From Pararhizobium qamdonense (lineage in GTDB: Bacteria > Pseudomonadota > Alphaproteobacteria > Rhizobiales > Rhizobiaceae), in the NCBI RefSeq assembly GCF_029277445.1, contig NZ_CP119566.1, positions 4,094,001 to 4,158,000 on the forward strand: DNA of 64,000 nucleotides. The letters run 5' to 3'. The notes beneath the pieces are model-generated. The model worked only from the letters and a program-made list of their open reading frames with translations, made no database searches and was not told the DNA's origin. Numbering within the stretch: the first letter of the stretch is position 1; every line of letters begins with the position of its first letter. Positions 1-9,549 of this stretch are shown here, piece after piece. The translations under genes and the position numbers were made by a program.

Positions 1-1
1 G

Positions 2-1069
2 GAAGCGGCGGAAGCGCGCTTCAAGGGCGAGACGGACGGCTTCATCTATGCCCGCTACGGCAGCCCGACCAACGACATGTTCGAACAGCGCATGTGCATG
101 CTGGAAGGTGCCGAGGACGCACGCGCCACCGCATCCGGCATGGCTGCGGTGTCCGCAGCAATCCTGTGCCAGCTGAAAGCCGGCGATCATATCGTGGCGG
201 CCCGCGCCCTGTTCGGCTCCTGCCGCTGGGTGGTGGAAACGCTGGCGCCGAAATACGGCATCGAGTTCACGCTGATCGACGGGCGTTTCCTGGAAAACTG
301 GGAAAAGGCCGTCAAGCCGAACACCAAGGTGTTCTTCCTGGAAAGCCCGACCAATCCGACGCTGGAAGTGGTCGATATCGAGGGTGTTGCCAAGATCGCC
401 AACCAGATCGGCGCCAAGGTCATCGTCGATAACGTCTTTGCAACGCCGCTTTTGCAAAAGCCATTGGAACTCGGCGCCCATATCGTCGTCTATTCCGCCA
501 CCAAGCATATTGATGGCCAGGGCCGTTGCCTTGGCGGCGTGATCCTGTCCGACAAGGAATGGATCAACGAACATCTGCACGACTATTTCCGCCATACCGG
601 CCCGGCGCTTTCGCCGTTCAACGCTTGGACGCTCTTGAAGGGCATCGAGACCCTGCCCTTGCGCGTGCGCCAGCAGAGCGAGAATGCCGCGCGTGTCGCC
701 GATTTCCTGGCCGAGCAGAGCCAGGTCGCCAAGGTGATCTATCCCGGCCGCAAGGACCATCCGCAGGCCGATATCATCGCCCGGCAGATGAAGGGTGGCT
801 CGACGCTCGTCTGCTTCGAGCTGAAGGGCGGCAAGGAGGCGGCGTTTGCGCTGCAGAACGCGCTGGATGTGGTGCTGATCTCCAACAATCTCGGCGACAG
901 CAAGAGCCTGATCACCCATCCGGCAACGACCACCCACAAGAACCTGTCGGACGAGGCGCGTGCCGAGCTTGGCATTTCGCCGGGCACCGTGCGCTTCTCG
1001 GCAGGCATCGAGGACAGCGCCGACCTGATCGAGGATTTCGCCCGTGCTCTGAAGTCGGTTCAGGCCTGA
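2..1069 (+). CDS. metZ: O-succinylhomoserine sulfhydrylase (5' end cut by window)
   Basis: A PLP-dependent enzyme of the Cys/Met-metabolism family that makes homocysteine from O-succinylhomoserine and sulfide in methionine synthesis; cytosolic. The reading frame is open from base 2, and residues before the first internal ATG (77) already match the family (an ARYGSPT-like stretch), so the true start lies outside the window. Visible family features are the motif YSATKHIDGQGR, holding the PLP-binding lysine, and an ESPTNPTLEV segment. The MetZ assignment rather than cystathionine gamma-synthase rests on overall resemblance to rhizobial MetZ. The gene ends 18 bases before a strong hairpin terminator. 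Confidence 0.9.
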   Translation, partial: EAAEARFKGETDGFIYARYGSPTNDMFEQRMCMLEGAEDARATASGMAAVSAAILCQLKAGDHIVAARALFGSCRWVVETLAPKYGIEFTLIDGRFLENWEKAVKPNTKVFFLESPTNPTLEVVDIEGVAKIANQIGAKVIVDNVFATPLLQKPLELGAHIVVYSATKHIDGQGRCLGGVILSDKEWINEHLHDYFRHTGPALSPFNAWTLLKGIETLPLRVRQQSENAARVADFLAEQSQVAKVIYPGRKDHPQADIIARQMKGGSTLVCFELKGGKEAAFALQNALDVVLISNNLGDSKSLITHPATTTHKNLSDEARAELGISPGTVRFSAGIEDSADLIEDFARALKSVQA

Positions 1070-1086
1070 TTTTTCAACGCGTACAG

Positions 1087-1119
1087 AACGCCCGTGTCCC
1101 CTGGATGCGGGCGTTTTTC
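1087..1119 (+). terminator. Rho-independent terminator after metZ
   Basis: Perfect 8-bp stem (aacgcccg at 1087-1094, cgggcgtt at 1108-1115) followed by a run of T. It lies between two convergent genes, and its T-run touches the stop codon of the leftward CDP-alcohol phosphatidyltransferase gene, so it may serve both. Confidence 0.8.
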
Positions 1120-1739
1120 TAGGCCGGAGGCTCTCCCGTAAAGAAGGTCCGCGCCAGTATGATGCGCGACACCGTCGTGTAGAAGCACACGAGTGCGAAG
1201 CAGATTGCGATCTCGCAAAACCAGTGCGGAAACAGGCAGAACGCCAGGAACACGGCGATCGTCTCCGTCGCTTCGGCAAGACCGGTGGTGAAATAGAGCG
1301 ATTTTGCGCCGCGAATGTCCGTCGAGAGGCCGCGCTTTTCGGCCATGATCGAAAAGGCGAGGAAACTGGCGCCGTTAATGTAAAACGACAAAAGCAGAAG
1401 GCCGCCCGCCACGCCGTTTTCATAGGGATCGGCAAAAATGAAGGCGAACGGGATCAGGCCATAAAAGGCAAAGTCGAGCACGATATCGAGGAAGCCGCCG
1501 AAATCGGTTTTCTGCGTCGCCCGCGCGACGGCACCGTCCAGGCCGTCACAGATTCGGCTGAGGCCGATCAGCACGAAAGCAGCGGCGTAGGCGTCGAGGA
1601 CGATGGCGGCCGCTGCCGCCACACCAATGAGGAAACCGGTGACGGTGACCGTGTTTGCGGTGAACCCATAAGCGGCCAGAGCCCTGCCTGCACGATCCAG
1701 CCAAGGGTCAATCCATCGCCTCACATGACCGTCCAGCAT
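1119..1739 (-). CDS. CDP-alcohol phosphatidyltransferase family membrane protein
   Basis: A 206-residue integral membrane protein with the family signature D-G-x-x-A-R...G-x3-D-x3-D, visible as DGLDGAVARATQKTDFGG followed by FLDIVLD at about residues 74-98. Several hydrophobic segments (about 25-60, 100-125, 155-195) fit the six-helix fold. Such enzymes transfer a phosphoalcohol from a CDP-alcohol onto an acceptor alcohol in phospholipid synthesis; the substrates here cannot be read from sequence. The gene is convergent with metZ and divergent from apaG, and stands alone. Confidence 0.85.
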   Translation of the reverse strand: MLDGHVRRWIDPWLDRAGRALAAYGFTANTVTVTGFLIGVAAAAAIVLDAYAAAFVLIGLSRICDGLDGAVARATQKTDFGGFLDIVLDFAFYGLIPFAFIFADPYENGVAGGLLLLSFYINGASFLAFSIMAEKRGLSTDIRGAKSLYFTTGLAEATETIAVFLAFCLFPHWFCEIAICFALVCFYTTVSRIILARTFFTGEPPA

Positions 1740-1844
1740 GCTGTACCCTATCCTGACAGTTTACGCTGATACCAAGGATCGCGTTATTCTTGATGAAACC
1801 ATCTTGCTGTAGAATATTGCCTATGGACTTGAAAGGGTTTGCAT

Positions 1845-2237
1845 ATGTACCGCGCGCTGACACGCGACATCGAGGTGACCGTCGAACCTTATTATCTGGA
1901 GGAGCAATCCGATCCGGATGACAGCCGTTATGTCTGGGGCTACCGCATCCTGATCTCGAACCTGTCGGAAGAGACCGTCAGGCTGATGACGCGCTACTGG
2001 CACATTACCGATGAAAACGGCCAGGTGGACGAGGTCAATGGCCCGGGGGTCATCGGCGAGCAACCGGTTCTAAACCCGGGAGACACCTACGAGTACTCGT
2101 CCGGCTGCCCGCTCGACACGCCATCCGGTGTGATGTTCGGTCATTATCTGATGGAAACCACGCGTGGCGAGAGCTTCAACGTGGATATTCCCGCCTTTTC
2201 GCTGGATTCGCCCGGCCAGAACCGGACGCTGAATTAG
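1845..2237 (+). CDS. apaG: ApaG domain protein
   Basis: A 130-residue protein matching ApaG (DUF525), a small fibronectin-III-like beta-sandwich fold. Recognisable conserved stretches are [19 protein letters not shown] and [16 protein letters not shown], then the YEYSSG region. Biochemical role is unsettled; some members bind nucleotides, and the gene was first linked to apaH. I chose the ATG at 1845; a TTG two codons upstream is possible but less likely. It converges on hslO, as in related rhizobia. Confidence 0.92.
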   Translation: MYRALTRDIEVTVEPYYLEEQSDPDDSRYVWGYRILISNLSEETVRLMTRYWHITDENGQVDEVNGPGVIGEQPVLNPGDTYEYSSGCPLDTPSGVMFGHYLMETTRGESFNVDIPAFSLDSPGQNRTLN

Positions 2238-2272
2238 AGCATTCCCGTTTTTTTAAGAAACGGAAATGCTCT
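2236..2272. terminator. Inverted repeat between convergent apaG and hslO
   Basis: A 15-bp stem with one mismatch (2236-2250 with 2258-2272) around a 7-base loop, starting in the apaG stop codon. The T-rich loop and location between convergent genes suggest a bidirectional terminator. The core (agcatt...aatgct) resembles hairpins seen often in rhizobial intergenic spaces. Confidence 0.65.
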
Positions 2273-2346
2273 CTTCCTGTTTTGACGCACGTCCGGACGG
2301 AAAACCGCTTCGCAGTTTTCCTGGATTTCCTTTTCGCCGCAGGTCT

Positions 2347-3330
2347 TTACTGCGGCTTCACTTCCGTCGCTTCGAAGCGGTAGGTCGTCGAGCAGAACTC
2401 GCAGGTGACCGAGACAAGTCCGTCCTCGGCCGCATGATCAATGTCGTCCTGGCTCAAGCTTGCCAGAACGTCGCGCAGCTTTTCGCGTGAACAGCTGCAT
2501 TTGTCATAGACAGCCTGCGGCGGATAGACCTTGACGCCACGCTCGTGGAACAGCCGGTACAAAAGCCGCTCGGTACCAACGGTCGGATCGGTCAGCTCGT
2601 CGGCATCGATCGTCTGGACCATGACGCTGGCTTCATCCCAGAGATCATCGACTTCGAAACTATCGTCCGCGCCGTCGCCGCCAGGAAGATCGGGCTGGCG
2701 CATGCGCTCCAGCGTTTCCGGCAGAAACTGTGCGACCATGCCGCCGGCCCGCCAGCGGTGGCGCGGCTTGCCGTTTTCATCGCGATCGAGCAGCTCGGCA
2801 ACGCCGAGGCGCACCTTGGTCGGGATCTGTTCCGACTGGCGGAAATAGACGCCGGCAATTTCCTCCAGCGAGGCGCCGTCGAGCGGCACGATGCCCTGGT
2901 AGCGCTGCATATGCGCGCCCTGATCGATGGTGAAGGCCAAAACGCCATCGCCGAGCAGATGCTGCGGCTGGGTCAGGCCGTTTTCCTCGGCAATCTTCAA
3001 GGCCTCTTCATTGTAGCGGGCATAGGCGCGCACCCGGTCCGGCGTCGCGAAATCGGCGACGACCAGATCGACCGGGCCGTTGCTCTTGGTCTGGATGATC
3101 AGCTTGCCTTCGAATTTCAGCGACGTGCCGAGAAGCACCGTCAGCACCACCGTTTCGGCCACCAGGCGGGCGACCGGGAGCGGATAGTTATGACGCTCGA
3201 GGATGGCATCCAGCATCGGGCCGAGCTGGACGGCGCGGCCACGCACGTCGAGACCCTCAACCTGAAACGGCACGACATGATCGTCGCCTGCATAATCGAA
3301 ATGGCCAAGGCCCAAACCTGCTTCCGTCAT
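2347..3330 (-). CDS. hslO: Hsp33 redox-regulated molecular chaperone
   Basis: Hsp33 is a cytosolic holdase activated by oxidation of a zinc-binding cysteine cluster near the C-terminus. The motif is visible as KCSCSREK and, about 30 residues later, CEFCSTTY, giving the C-x-C...C-x-x-C pattern. The N-terminal domain has typical stretches (VPFQVEGLDVRGR, NYPLPVARL, LLGTSLKFEGK). I chose the ATG ending at 3330 because a ribosome site (aggag) lies about 8 bases upstream; the frame stays open another 12 codons but lacks family similarity there. It follows argF at 299 bases with a hairpin between, so co-transcription with argDF is uncertain. Confidence 0.93.
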   Translation of the reverse strand: MTEAGLGLGHFDYAGDDHVVPFQVEGLDVRGRAVQLGPMLDAILERHNYPLPVARLVAETVVLTVLLGTSLKFEGKLIIQTKSNGPVDLVVADFATPDRVRAYARYNEEALKIAEENGLTQPQHLLGDGVLAFTIDQGAHMQRYQGIVPLDGASLEEIAGVYFRQSEQIPTKVRLGVAELLDRDENGKPRHRWRAGGMVAQFLPETLERMRQPDLPGGDGADDSFEVDDLWDEASVMVQTIDADELTDPTVGTERLLYRLFHERGVKVYPPQAVYDKCSCSREKLRDVLASLSQDDIDHAAEDGLVSVTCEFCSTTYRFEATEVKPQ

Positions 3331-3504
3331 CACTCTGCTCCTAGCCCTCGGATATCCGCCCGCCATGCAGGCCGGGACTGTGTCCGATGCTTCTATTGAT
3401 CCTGCGCGGGCCGGATTTGTCCAGATCGTTCCTGAAAAAACGGCTGATCGCGTTTCCGCCTCCCTGAAGAACGGCGGCGCGGATGGATGGATTTTTCAAT
3501 AAGA

Positions 3505-3541
3505 ATGACCGGCAAAGGCGGACGCGCCACCTGCCGGTCAT
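3505..3541 (-). terminator. Hairpin in the argF-hslO spacer
   Basis: Perfect 10-bp inverted repeat (atgaccggca at 3505-3514, tgccggtcat at 3532-3541) with a 17-base loop. On the minus strand it is followed by a weak T-rich stretch. Probable terminator or transcript-end hairpin for argDF. The rest of the 3331-3629 spacer shows nothing further. Confidence 0.5.
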
Positions 3542-3629
3542 CAGCGTGTTGTTTAGATCGTGTGCCGCAGCCCGGTTTTCAATATGCCGGGAAAGCCCTT
3601 AGAGAGCCTCGTCATTAGACGGAAGCGCT

Positions 3630-4547
3630 CTAAAGAGCGCCAAGGCACCAGGCGAGTACGGACTTTTGCGCATGCAAGCGGTTCTCGGCCTCGTCGAACA
3701 CCACCGACTGCTGGCCGTCGATGACGTCGTCCGTGACTTCCTCGCCGCGATGGGCGGGCAGGCAATGCATGAACAGCGCATCCTTGTCGGCCTTGGCCAT
3801 CAGCGCGGCGTTCACCTGGAACGGCTGGAAGACGTTGTGGCCGCGGGCGCGGTGTTCCTGGTTCATCGACACCCAGGTATCGGTGACAACGCAATGGGCG
3901 CCGTCCACGGCCTGATCGGCATCATGATAGAGCTTGATCTCGCCGCCATTGTTGCGGGCCCAGTTGAGGATCTTGTCGTCCGGCTCGGAGCCGAGTGGCA
4001 CCGCCATATTCATGCGGTAACCGAAGCGGGCCGAACCTTCGATGAAGGAATGCAGCACATTGTTGCCGTCGCCGGTCCAGGCAATGGTCTTGCCCTTCAC
4101 GGGACCCGCATGTTCCTCAAAGGTCATGATATCGGCCATGATCTGGCAGGGATGCGTTGCATCCGTCAGGCCATTGATCACGGGCACAGTGGCATGTTCG
4201 GCCAGCTCCAGCAGGCGATTGTGATCGGTGGTGCGGATCATGATCGCATCGACATAGCGCGACAGGACCTTGGCGGTATCGCCGATGGTTTCGGCGCGGC
4301 CGAGCTGCATTTCGGTGCCGGAAAGGAACAGCGTCTCGCCGCCGAGCTGGCGCATGCCGACATCGAAGGAGACGCGCGTGCGGGTCGAGGGCTTTTCGAA
4401 GATCATCGCCAGCATCTTGCCGGCCAGCGGCTTTTCAGCTGTGCCAGCCTTGGTGTCGGCCTTGCGGACGCGGGCGTCCTCGATGATCGACCTCAAGTCG
4501 GTTGTCGTCATGGCAGAAAGATCGAGAAAATGTCTGGTACCGGCCAT
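3630..4547 (-). CDS. argF: Ornithine carbamoyltransferase
   Basis: Makes citrulline from carbamoyl phosphate and ornithine in arginine synthesis; cytosolic trimer. Carbamoyl-phosphate-binding motif STRTRVSF, the HPCQ motif and the ornithine-site motif [10 protein letters not shown] are all present, so it should be active. Length of 305 residues is normal. I start it at the ATG ending at 4547 (MAGTRHF); an in-frame TTG three codons earlier is less likely. It lies 46 bases downstream of argD on the same strand, which makes an argD-argF operon. Confidence 0.95.
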   Translation of the reverse strand: MAGTRHFLDLSAMTTTDLRSIIEDARVRKADTKAGTAEKPLAGKMLAMIFEKPSTRTRVSFDVGMRQLGGETLFLSGTEMQLGRAETIGDTAKVLSRYVDAIMIRTTDHNRLLELAEHATVPVINGLTDATHPCQIMADIMTFEEHAGPVKGKTIAWTGDGNNVLHSFIEGSARFGYRMNMAVPLGSEPDDKILNWARNNGGEIKLYHDADQAVDGAHCVVTDTWVSMNQEHRARGHNVFQPFQVNAALMAKADKDALFMHCLPAHRGEEVTDDVIDGQQSVVFDEAENRLHAQKSVLAWCLGAL

Positions 4548-4593
4548 TCTATTCAAAGTCCTGTGTTTTTTCAGCGTGTCAGTGAAGCGTCGT

Positions 4594-5793
4594 TCAGGCC
4601 GATGCCTGTCGTCGCTCCGCTGTCAGCTGTTCGGCCGCGCGTTCAAGCCGCGCCAGGCCTTCACGGGCTTCATCGGCCGTCGTCACCAAGGGCGGCAGCA
4701 GGCGGATGACATTTTCGCCCGCAGGCACTGCCAGCAGTCTTTCCGCACGGATGGCCTTTAACAGATCGGCGGACGGAACCTTGGCCTTGATGCCGAGCAT
4801 CAGGCCTTCGCCGCGGATTTCCTCGATGACATCGGGGAACCGATCGGCAAGCGAGGCAAGACCCTGGCGGAAGACCAGCGAGACATCGCGGACATGCTGC
4901 AGGAAATCATCCGCAAGAATGACGTCGAGAACGGCATTGCCGACGGCCATGGCCAGCGGATTGCCGCCATAGGTCGAGCCGTGGGTTCCGGCGACCATGC
5001 CGGAGGCGGCCTCTTCGGTCGCAAGGCAAGCGCCGAGCGGAAACCCGCCGCCAATGCCCTTGGCAACCGCCATGATATCCGGCGTGATGCCCGACCATTC
5101 ATGGGCAAACAGCTTGCCGGTGCGGCCGACGCCGGACTGGACTTCGTCGAAAATGAGCAGCAGGCCATATTCGTCGCAAAGCGAACGCAGCTCCTGCAGG
5201 AATTCCTTCGGCACCGTGCGGATACCGCCTTCACCCTGGATCGGCTCGATCAGGATCGCGGCGGTCTCTTCGCTGATGGCAGCCTTCAGCGCCGGCATAT
5301 CGTCGAACGGCACCTGATAGAAGCCCGGTGCCTTCGGGCCGAAGCCTTCCAGATATTTCGCCTGACCACCGGCGGCGATGGTCGCCAGCGTGCGGCCGTG
5401 AAAGGCGCCCTCAAAGGTGATGATGTGGAATTTTTCCGGCTGACCCTTGGAGAAATGATAGCGCCGTGCCGTCTTGATGGCGCATTCCAGCGCTTCGGCA
5501 CCCGAATTGGTGAAGAACACCTTGTCGGCGAACGTTGCTTCCGTCAGGCGGCGGCTGAGGCTTTCCTGGCCGGGCACTTCATAAAGGTTCGACAGGTGCC
5601 AGACCTTGTCAGCCTGCGCCTTCAGGGCGGAGACAAGATGCGGATGCGCATGACCGAGCGAATTGACTGCGACACCGGCGGCAAAATCGAGATAACGGGT
5701 GCCATCCTCGGCAATCAGCCAGACGCCTTCGCCGCGCTCGAACCGCAAGGGTGCGCGTGCATACGTGTCATAAAGCGGCGTGGCATCGGCCAT
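4594..5793 (-). CDS. argD: Acetylornithine aminotransferase
   Basis: Class-III PLP-dependent aminotransferase that converts N-acetylglutamate semialdehyde to N-acetylornithine; many also act on succinyl-diaminopimelate. Visible features are the aminotransferase stretch [16 protein letters not shown], the PLP-lysine region [17 protein letters not shown], and [12 protein letters not shown]. Length (399) is normal. The start is supported by a gaggag ribosome site about 10 bases upstream. First gene of the leftward argD-argF group, divergent from gcrA. Confidence 0.94.
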   Translation of the reverse strand: MADATPLYDTYARAPLRFERGEGVWLIAEDGTRYLDFAAGVAVNSLGHAHPHLVSALKAQADKVWHLSNLYEVPGQESLSRRLTEATFADKVFFTNSGAEALECAIKTARRYHFSKGQPEKFHIITFEGAFHGRTLATIAAGGQAKYLEGFGPKAPGFYQVPFDDMPALKAAISEETAAILIEPIQGEGGIRTVPKEFLQELRSLCDEYGLLLIFDEVQSGVGRTGKLFAHEWSGITPDIMAVAKGIGGGFPLGACLATEEAASGMVAGTHGSTYGGNPLAMAVGNAVLDVILADDFLQHVRDVSLVFRQGLASLADRFPDVIEEIRGEGLMLGIKAKVPSADLLKAIRAERLLAVPAGENVIRLLPPLVTTADEAREGLARLERAAEQLTAERRQASA

Positions 5794-6226
5794 GGCGCAT
5801 GTCTCCTCAAACCATCACGGCAATTGTATAATCGGCGTCGTCAACAGGGCTGTGACCAGCCGGTAAAAAATCAAAATGCCGCCTTGCGGCGGCCAGCGCA
5901 CTATCTTCATTTCGCAGTGCAATGTCAACAAAAGCCCATGATTTCCGGCAATTCCCGTTGATACAGAGGATGTGATTTTTTTAGCCGGATACACTTGCAA
6001 AAATGCCACGCATCGCAAGCAAGTTGGGGAAAACTCAGAAATCGATTCGGCGGGATTCCCCTGACTCTTGTCAGGGAGTCCCCCGGGCTCTACGTTAAGA
6101 AACAACTACTAGAACGCATGCGGCGGACCTAGTCACCAAAAGTGTTATCGCGTTTCAGCCTTGGATTACATCCAGGGCCCGGTGAAGGATTCGACCATCA
6201 CCAACGCTGGGAATGGAGACAAGACC
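5794..6226. promoter_or_regulatory. argD-gcrA divergent spacer with a GANTC (CcrM) site cluster
   Basis: This 433-base spacer shows no convincing gene. It holds four GANTC methylation-type sites within 37 bases (6044-6048, 6054-6058, 6063-6067, 6076-6080) and a fifth at 6188-6192, 35 bases before the gcrA start. A hairpin (6059-6065 with 6070-6076, 4-base loop) overlaps two of the sites. In alphaproteobacteria GANTC is the CcrM target, and GcrA acts at promoters carrying methylated GANTC. Inference: gcrA expression here is coupled to methylation state. Confidence 0.6.
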
Positions 6227-6760
6227 ATGAATTGGACTGACGAGCGGGTCGAAAAACTCAAGAAATTGTGGTCCGAGGGTTTGAGCGCGAGCCAGATCGC
6301 TGCACAACTCGGCGGCGTCAGCCGCAACGCCGTCATCGGCAAGGTTCACCGTCTCTGCTTGCCGGGCCGCGCCAAGGCCGGCGGCAGCACGGCAACCGCA
6401 CGGGCCAAACGCCCTGCCCCGACCGCTGCACCACGCGCACCGAGCTTTACCGCAGCACGCATGACAGCCACCCGCACCGTGACCCGCACCACCGGCGCGA
6501 CCGTCATGAAGGAAGAGGTCGAGATCGACGCGATCGAGGATCAGGAAACAGCGCCCGCCGGCAACAATGTCGTTGTTCCGATGTCGCGCCGCCTGGTGCT
6601 GACGCAGCTGACCGACCGCACCTGCAAATGGCCGATCGGCGACCCGATGAAGGAAGAGTTCCACTTCTGCGGCAACGATTCCCCGGACACATCCCCATAC
6701 TGCACATTCCACGCCAAGCTGGCCTACCAGCCCTCCGGCGAGCGCCGCCGGGCTCGCTAA
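6227..6760 (+). CDS. gcrA: GcrA cell-cycle regulator
   Basis: GcrA is an alphaproteobacterial transcription factor that binds sigma70-RNA polymerase and methylated GANTC promoters to drive S-phase genes. The N-terminal helix-turn-helix is unmistakable: MNWTDERVEKLKKLWSEG, SASQIAAQLG, then SRNAVIGKVHRL (residues 1-45). A basic Ala/Pro-rich linker follows. The C-terminal part has CKWPIGDP...FCGN...YCTFHAKLAY, a cysteine/histidine pattern typical of the family. I chose the ATG at 6227, though the frame is open from 6161, because family members begin MNWT. Length 177 residues. Confidence 0.95.
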   Translation: MNWTDERVEKLKKLWSEGLSASQIAAQLGGVSRNAVIGKVHRLCLPGRAKAGGSTATARAKRPAPTAAPRAPSFTAARMTATRTVTRTTGATVMKEEVEIDAIEDQETAPAGNNVVVPMSRRLVLTQLTDRTCKWPIGDPMKEEFHFCGNDSPDTSPYCTFHAKLAYQPSGERRRAR

Positions 6761-6774
6761 GGGCGGAACCTGCC

Positions 6775-7161
6775 TTGCGCTTCGTCAATCCCATCCCGTT
6801 CGTGCGGGATATCAGCATCTCGAAAGCCTTCTATGGCGAGAAGCTGGGACTGGCGATCAAGCAGGATTTCGGCGATTTCGTCCTGTTTGAAACGGGATTT
6901 GCCATCCATGAGGGCAAATCCCTGGAAACGACGGTTTGGGGACATCCGTCAGTCAGTTCCGGGGCCTATGGCCGTCAAAATGTCCTGCTCTATTTCGAAC
7001 ATGATCCTTTGGATGCGCTGTTTGCCCGCATCGCCGGTCATGTAATCCTCATCCATCCCATCGAGACCCAGCCCTGGGGACAGAGGGTATTCCGCTTTTA
7101 CGATCCGGATGGTCACGCCATTGAAATTGGCGAACCGCTCGATCAGCTTTCCAGCGAATAG
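6775..7161 (+). CDS. VOC (glyoxalase/bleomycin-resistance fold) protein
   Basis: A 128-residue single-domain protein with the VOC pattern: RFVNPIPFVRDISISKAFYGEKLGL at the N-terminus (quoted as separate strands RFVNPIPFVRD and FYGEKLGL) and FRFYDPDGHAIEIGE at the end, carrying the usual metal-ligand glutamate. No ATG fits; the best start is TTG at 6775, 15 bases after the gcrA stop codon, with a weak purine-rich site before it. Likely co-transcribed with gcrA. Its 3' end overlaps phoB by 19 bases in convergent orientation. Substrate unknown. Confidence 0.7.
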   Translation: MRFVNPIPFVRDISISKAFYGEKLGLAIKQDFGDFVLFETGFAIHEGKSLETTVWGHPSVSSGAYGRQNVLLYFEHDPLDALFARIAGHVILIHPIETQPWGQRVFRFYDPDGHAIEIGEPLDQLSSE

Positions 7162-7826
7162 CCAGCACCGCGCACCGTGCGGATCACGTCCTGCATGTTG
7201 GAAAAGTTCAGCGCCTTGCGCAGGCGGCCGACATGCACGTCGACCGTGCGCTCATCGACATAGATGTCATGACCCCAGACACCGTCCAGAAGTTGCGAGC
7301 GCGAAAAGACGCGGCCTGGCGAGGCCATGAAGAATTCCAGCAGGCGAAACTCCGTCGGGCCCAGGCGGACCTCGCGGGTCTTGCGGTGGACGCGGTGGGT
7401 TTCGCGATCGAGTTCGATATCGCCGCATTTCAGCAGCGTTGACAGCACTTCGGGCTTTGCCCGGCGCAGCATCGCCTTGACCCGTGCCATCAGTTCCGGC
7501 GTCGAGAACGGCTTGACCACATAATCATCGGCGCCGGTGGCCAGACCGCGCACGCGCTCGCTCTCTTCGCCGCGTGCCGTCAGCATGATGATCGGCAGGC
7601 GTTCGGTTTCCGGGCGCTGGCGCAGCCGGCGGCACAGTTCGATGCCGGAAACGCCCGGCAGCATCCAGTCGAGGATGAGGAGATCGGGAAGACGTTCCTG
7701 CAGGCGCATTTCCGCCTCGTCGCCACGATTGATCGTATCGACTTCGAACCCTTCGGCCTCGAGATTGTATCGGAGGAGGACGCTGAGCGCCTCTTCGTCT
7801 TCAACAACAGCAATTCTTGGCAACAT
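7143..7826 (-). CDS. phoB: Phosphate regulon response regulator PhoB
   Basis: OmpR-family response regulator. Receiver domain about residues 1-120 with acidic pocket VVEDEE, phosphoacceptor in LLILDWMLPG (D53), threonine in IIMLTARGEE and lysine in DDYVVKPFS. C-terminal winged helix includes GPTEFRLLEFF, VDVHVGRLRKAL and IRTVRGAGYSLE. It activates Pho-box promoters when phosphorylated by PhoR. An aggag site sits about 9 bases before the ATG. Last gene of the leftward pho cluster, 107 bases after phoU. Confidence 0.95.
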   Translation of the reverse strand: MLPRIAVVEDEEALSVLLRYNLEAEGFEVDTINRGDEAEMRLQERLPDLLILDWMLPGVSGIELCRRLRQRPETERLPIIMLTARGEESERVRGLATGADDYVVKPFSTPELMARVKAMLRRAKPEVLSTLLKCGDIELDRETHRVHRKTREVRLGPTEFRLLEFFMASPGRVFSRSQLLDGVWGHDIYVDERTVDVHVGRLRKALNFSNMQDVIRTVRGAGYSLES

Positions 7827-7933
7827 TCAGTTCTGCTCCTTGGCGCCCGGCCGGCTGGCCGAAGGCTTGCCGAGCGGCTCCAGCGGCCGCTCGCGCATTT
7901 ATCCGTAAGATTTCACTTACTTTACTGTGGGCA

Positions 7934-8644
7934 TCAATTGCCGATTGCGCCAACCGTATTGGCCGTATCGTCCTTCGGACGCTCGCCAACCGGCTGTGCG
8001 CCAGTCGCCATGTAGTAGATGGTTTCGGCGATATTGGTGGCGTGGTCGCCGATACGCTCGATGTTCTTGGCGCAGAACAGGAGATGCGTGCAGGGCGTGA
8101 TGTTGCGCGGGTCTTCCATCATGTACGTCAGGAGTTCGCGGAACAGCGAGGTATAGATCGCATCGATCTCATTGTCGCGTTCGCGGATGCTGTTGGCCTT
8201 TTCCGGCGAGCGCGAAGCGTAGACATCGAGCACTTCCTTGAGCTGAACGAGCGCGAGCTCGGCCAGATGCTCCAGGCCGCGCGCCAGCTGCCGGGGCAGG
8301 CTGGCATGGGCAACGGCGATGACGCGCTTGGCGTTGTTCTTGCCGAGATCGCCGACGCGCTCCAGATCGGCCGCGATGCGGATCGATCCCATGATTTCGC
8401 GCAGGTCCGCCGCCATCGGCTGGCGTTTGGCAATGGTGACGATCGCCTTCTCGCCGATCTGGCGCTCGGCCTCGTCGAGAATGGCATCGTCGGAGATGAC
8501 CTTCTGGGCGAGCGCCAGGTCGGAATTGACCAGGGCGCGCACGGATTCGGCCACCATCTGTTCGGCCAGGCCGCCCATCTCGGAGATGCGCCGGGTCAGG
8601 TACTTCAGATCTTCGTCATAGACGGAAGCAATGTGCGTAGACAT
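7934..8644 (-). CDS. phoU: Phosphate transport system regulator PhoU
   Basis: A 236-residue helical protein with the two PhoU repeats; the characteristic D-L-R stretches appear as MAADLREIMGSIRIAADLERVGDLGKN and NIERIGDHATNIAE (metal-binding E/D-x-x-R-x-x-D type motifs). PhoU links the Pst transporter to PhoR and represses the regulon under phosphate sufficiency. It follows pstB by 77 bases. Confidence 0.95.
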   Translation of the reverse strand: MSTHIASVYDEDLKYLTRRISEMGGLAEQMVAESVRALVNSDLALAQKVISDDAILDEAERQIGEKAIVTIAKRQPMAADLREIMGSIRIAADLERVGDLGKNNAKRVIAVAHASLPRQLARGLEHLAELALVQLKEVLDVYASRSPEKANSIRERDNEIDAIYTSLFRELLTYMMEDPRNITPCTHLLFCAKNIERIGDHATNIAETIYYMATGAQPVGERPKDDTANTVGAIGN

Positions 8645-8721
8645 GATTGTTTTTCCTTGCGATCACAATCCGGGTTGGAAGACCACCACCCTGCCCTCAT
8701 GACAGGGTGGCGAAAGCGTCC

Positions 8722-9537
8722 TCAGCCGAAGCGGCCCATGATGTAGTCTTGGGTCCGCTGGTCGTCCGGATTGGTGAACATCTTGTCGGTGTCGTTTTCC
8801 TCGACGAGATTGCCGAGATGGAACATGGCGGTGCGCTGCGAGACGCGGGCGGCCTGCTGCATCGAGTGCGTGACGATGACGATCGTATAGTTCGTGCGCA
8901 GTTCGTGGATCAGTTCCTCGACCTTGGCAGTCGCGATCGGATCCAGCGCCGAACAGGGTTCGTCCATCAGGATGACTTCCGGGCTGACGGCAACGGCGCG
9001 GGCAATGCACAGGCGCTGCTGCTGACCACCGGACAGGCCGGTGCCGGATTCGTGCAGGCGGTCCTTCACCTCGTTCCAGAGACCAGCCTTTTGAAGGCTC
9101 GACTCGACGATCTGGTCAAGCTCGGCCTTGGTGCGGGCGAGACCGTGGATCTTCGGACCGTAGGTGACGTTCTCGTAGATCGACTTCGGGAACGGGTTCG
9201 GCTTCTGGAAAACCATGCCGACGCGGGCGCGCAGTTCGACGACGTCGATGCTCGGGTCGTAGATATCACCGTCGTCGAGGGTGATCTTGCCGGTGACGCG
9301 GCAGCTGTCGATCGTGTCGTTCATGCGGTTGAGTGTGCGCAGGAACGTCGACTTGCCGCATCCGGACGGGCCGATCAGCGCGGTGACGGTGTTTTCACGG
9401 ACGTTGAGGTTCACATCGAAAAGCGCACGCTTTTCGCCATAATATACCGAAACGTCCTTTCCGATCATCTTGAAGGGAACAGTGTTCATTTTCTGGTCCA
9501 GCGCCTTTTCAACTGCTGCTTCTGACATCATGTTCAT
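8722..9537 (-). CDS. pstB: Phosphate ABC transporter ATP-binding protein PstB
   Basis: ATPase of the Pst high-affinity phosphate importer. Walker [10 protein letters not shown], signature [14 protein letters not shown], Walker [14 protein letters not shown] and the switch histidine in VIVTHSM are all intact. Length (271) is usual. The gene begins 12 bases after pstA ends, with a gaggt ribosome site. Confidence 0.97.
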   Translation of the reverse strand: MNMMSEAAVEKALDQKMNTVPFKMIGKDVSVYYGEKRALFDVNLNVRENTVTALIGPSGCGKSTFLRTLNRMNDTIDSCRVTGKITLDDGDIYDPSIDVVELRARVGMVFQKPNPFPKSIYENVTYGPKIHGLARTKAELDQIVESSLQKAGLWNEVKDRLHESGTGLSGGQQQRLCIARAVAVSPEVILMDEPCSALDPIATAKVEELIHELRTNYTIVIVTHSMQQAARVSQRTAMFHLGNLVEENDTDKMFTNPDDQRTQDYIMGRFG

Positions 9538-9549
9538 GTTTCTACCTCA

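Noticed and set aside
5815..6105. 96-codon open frame on the minus strand between argD and gcrA
   Set aside because: No recognisable protein; overlaps the GANTC cluster and hairpin, better read as regulatory DNA.
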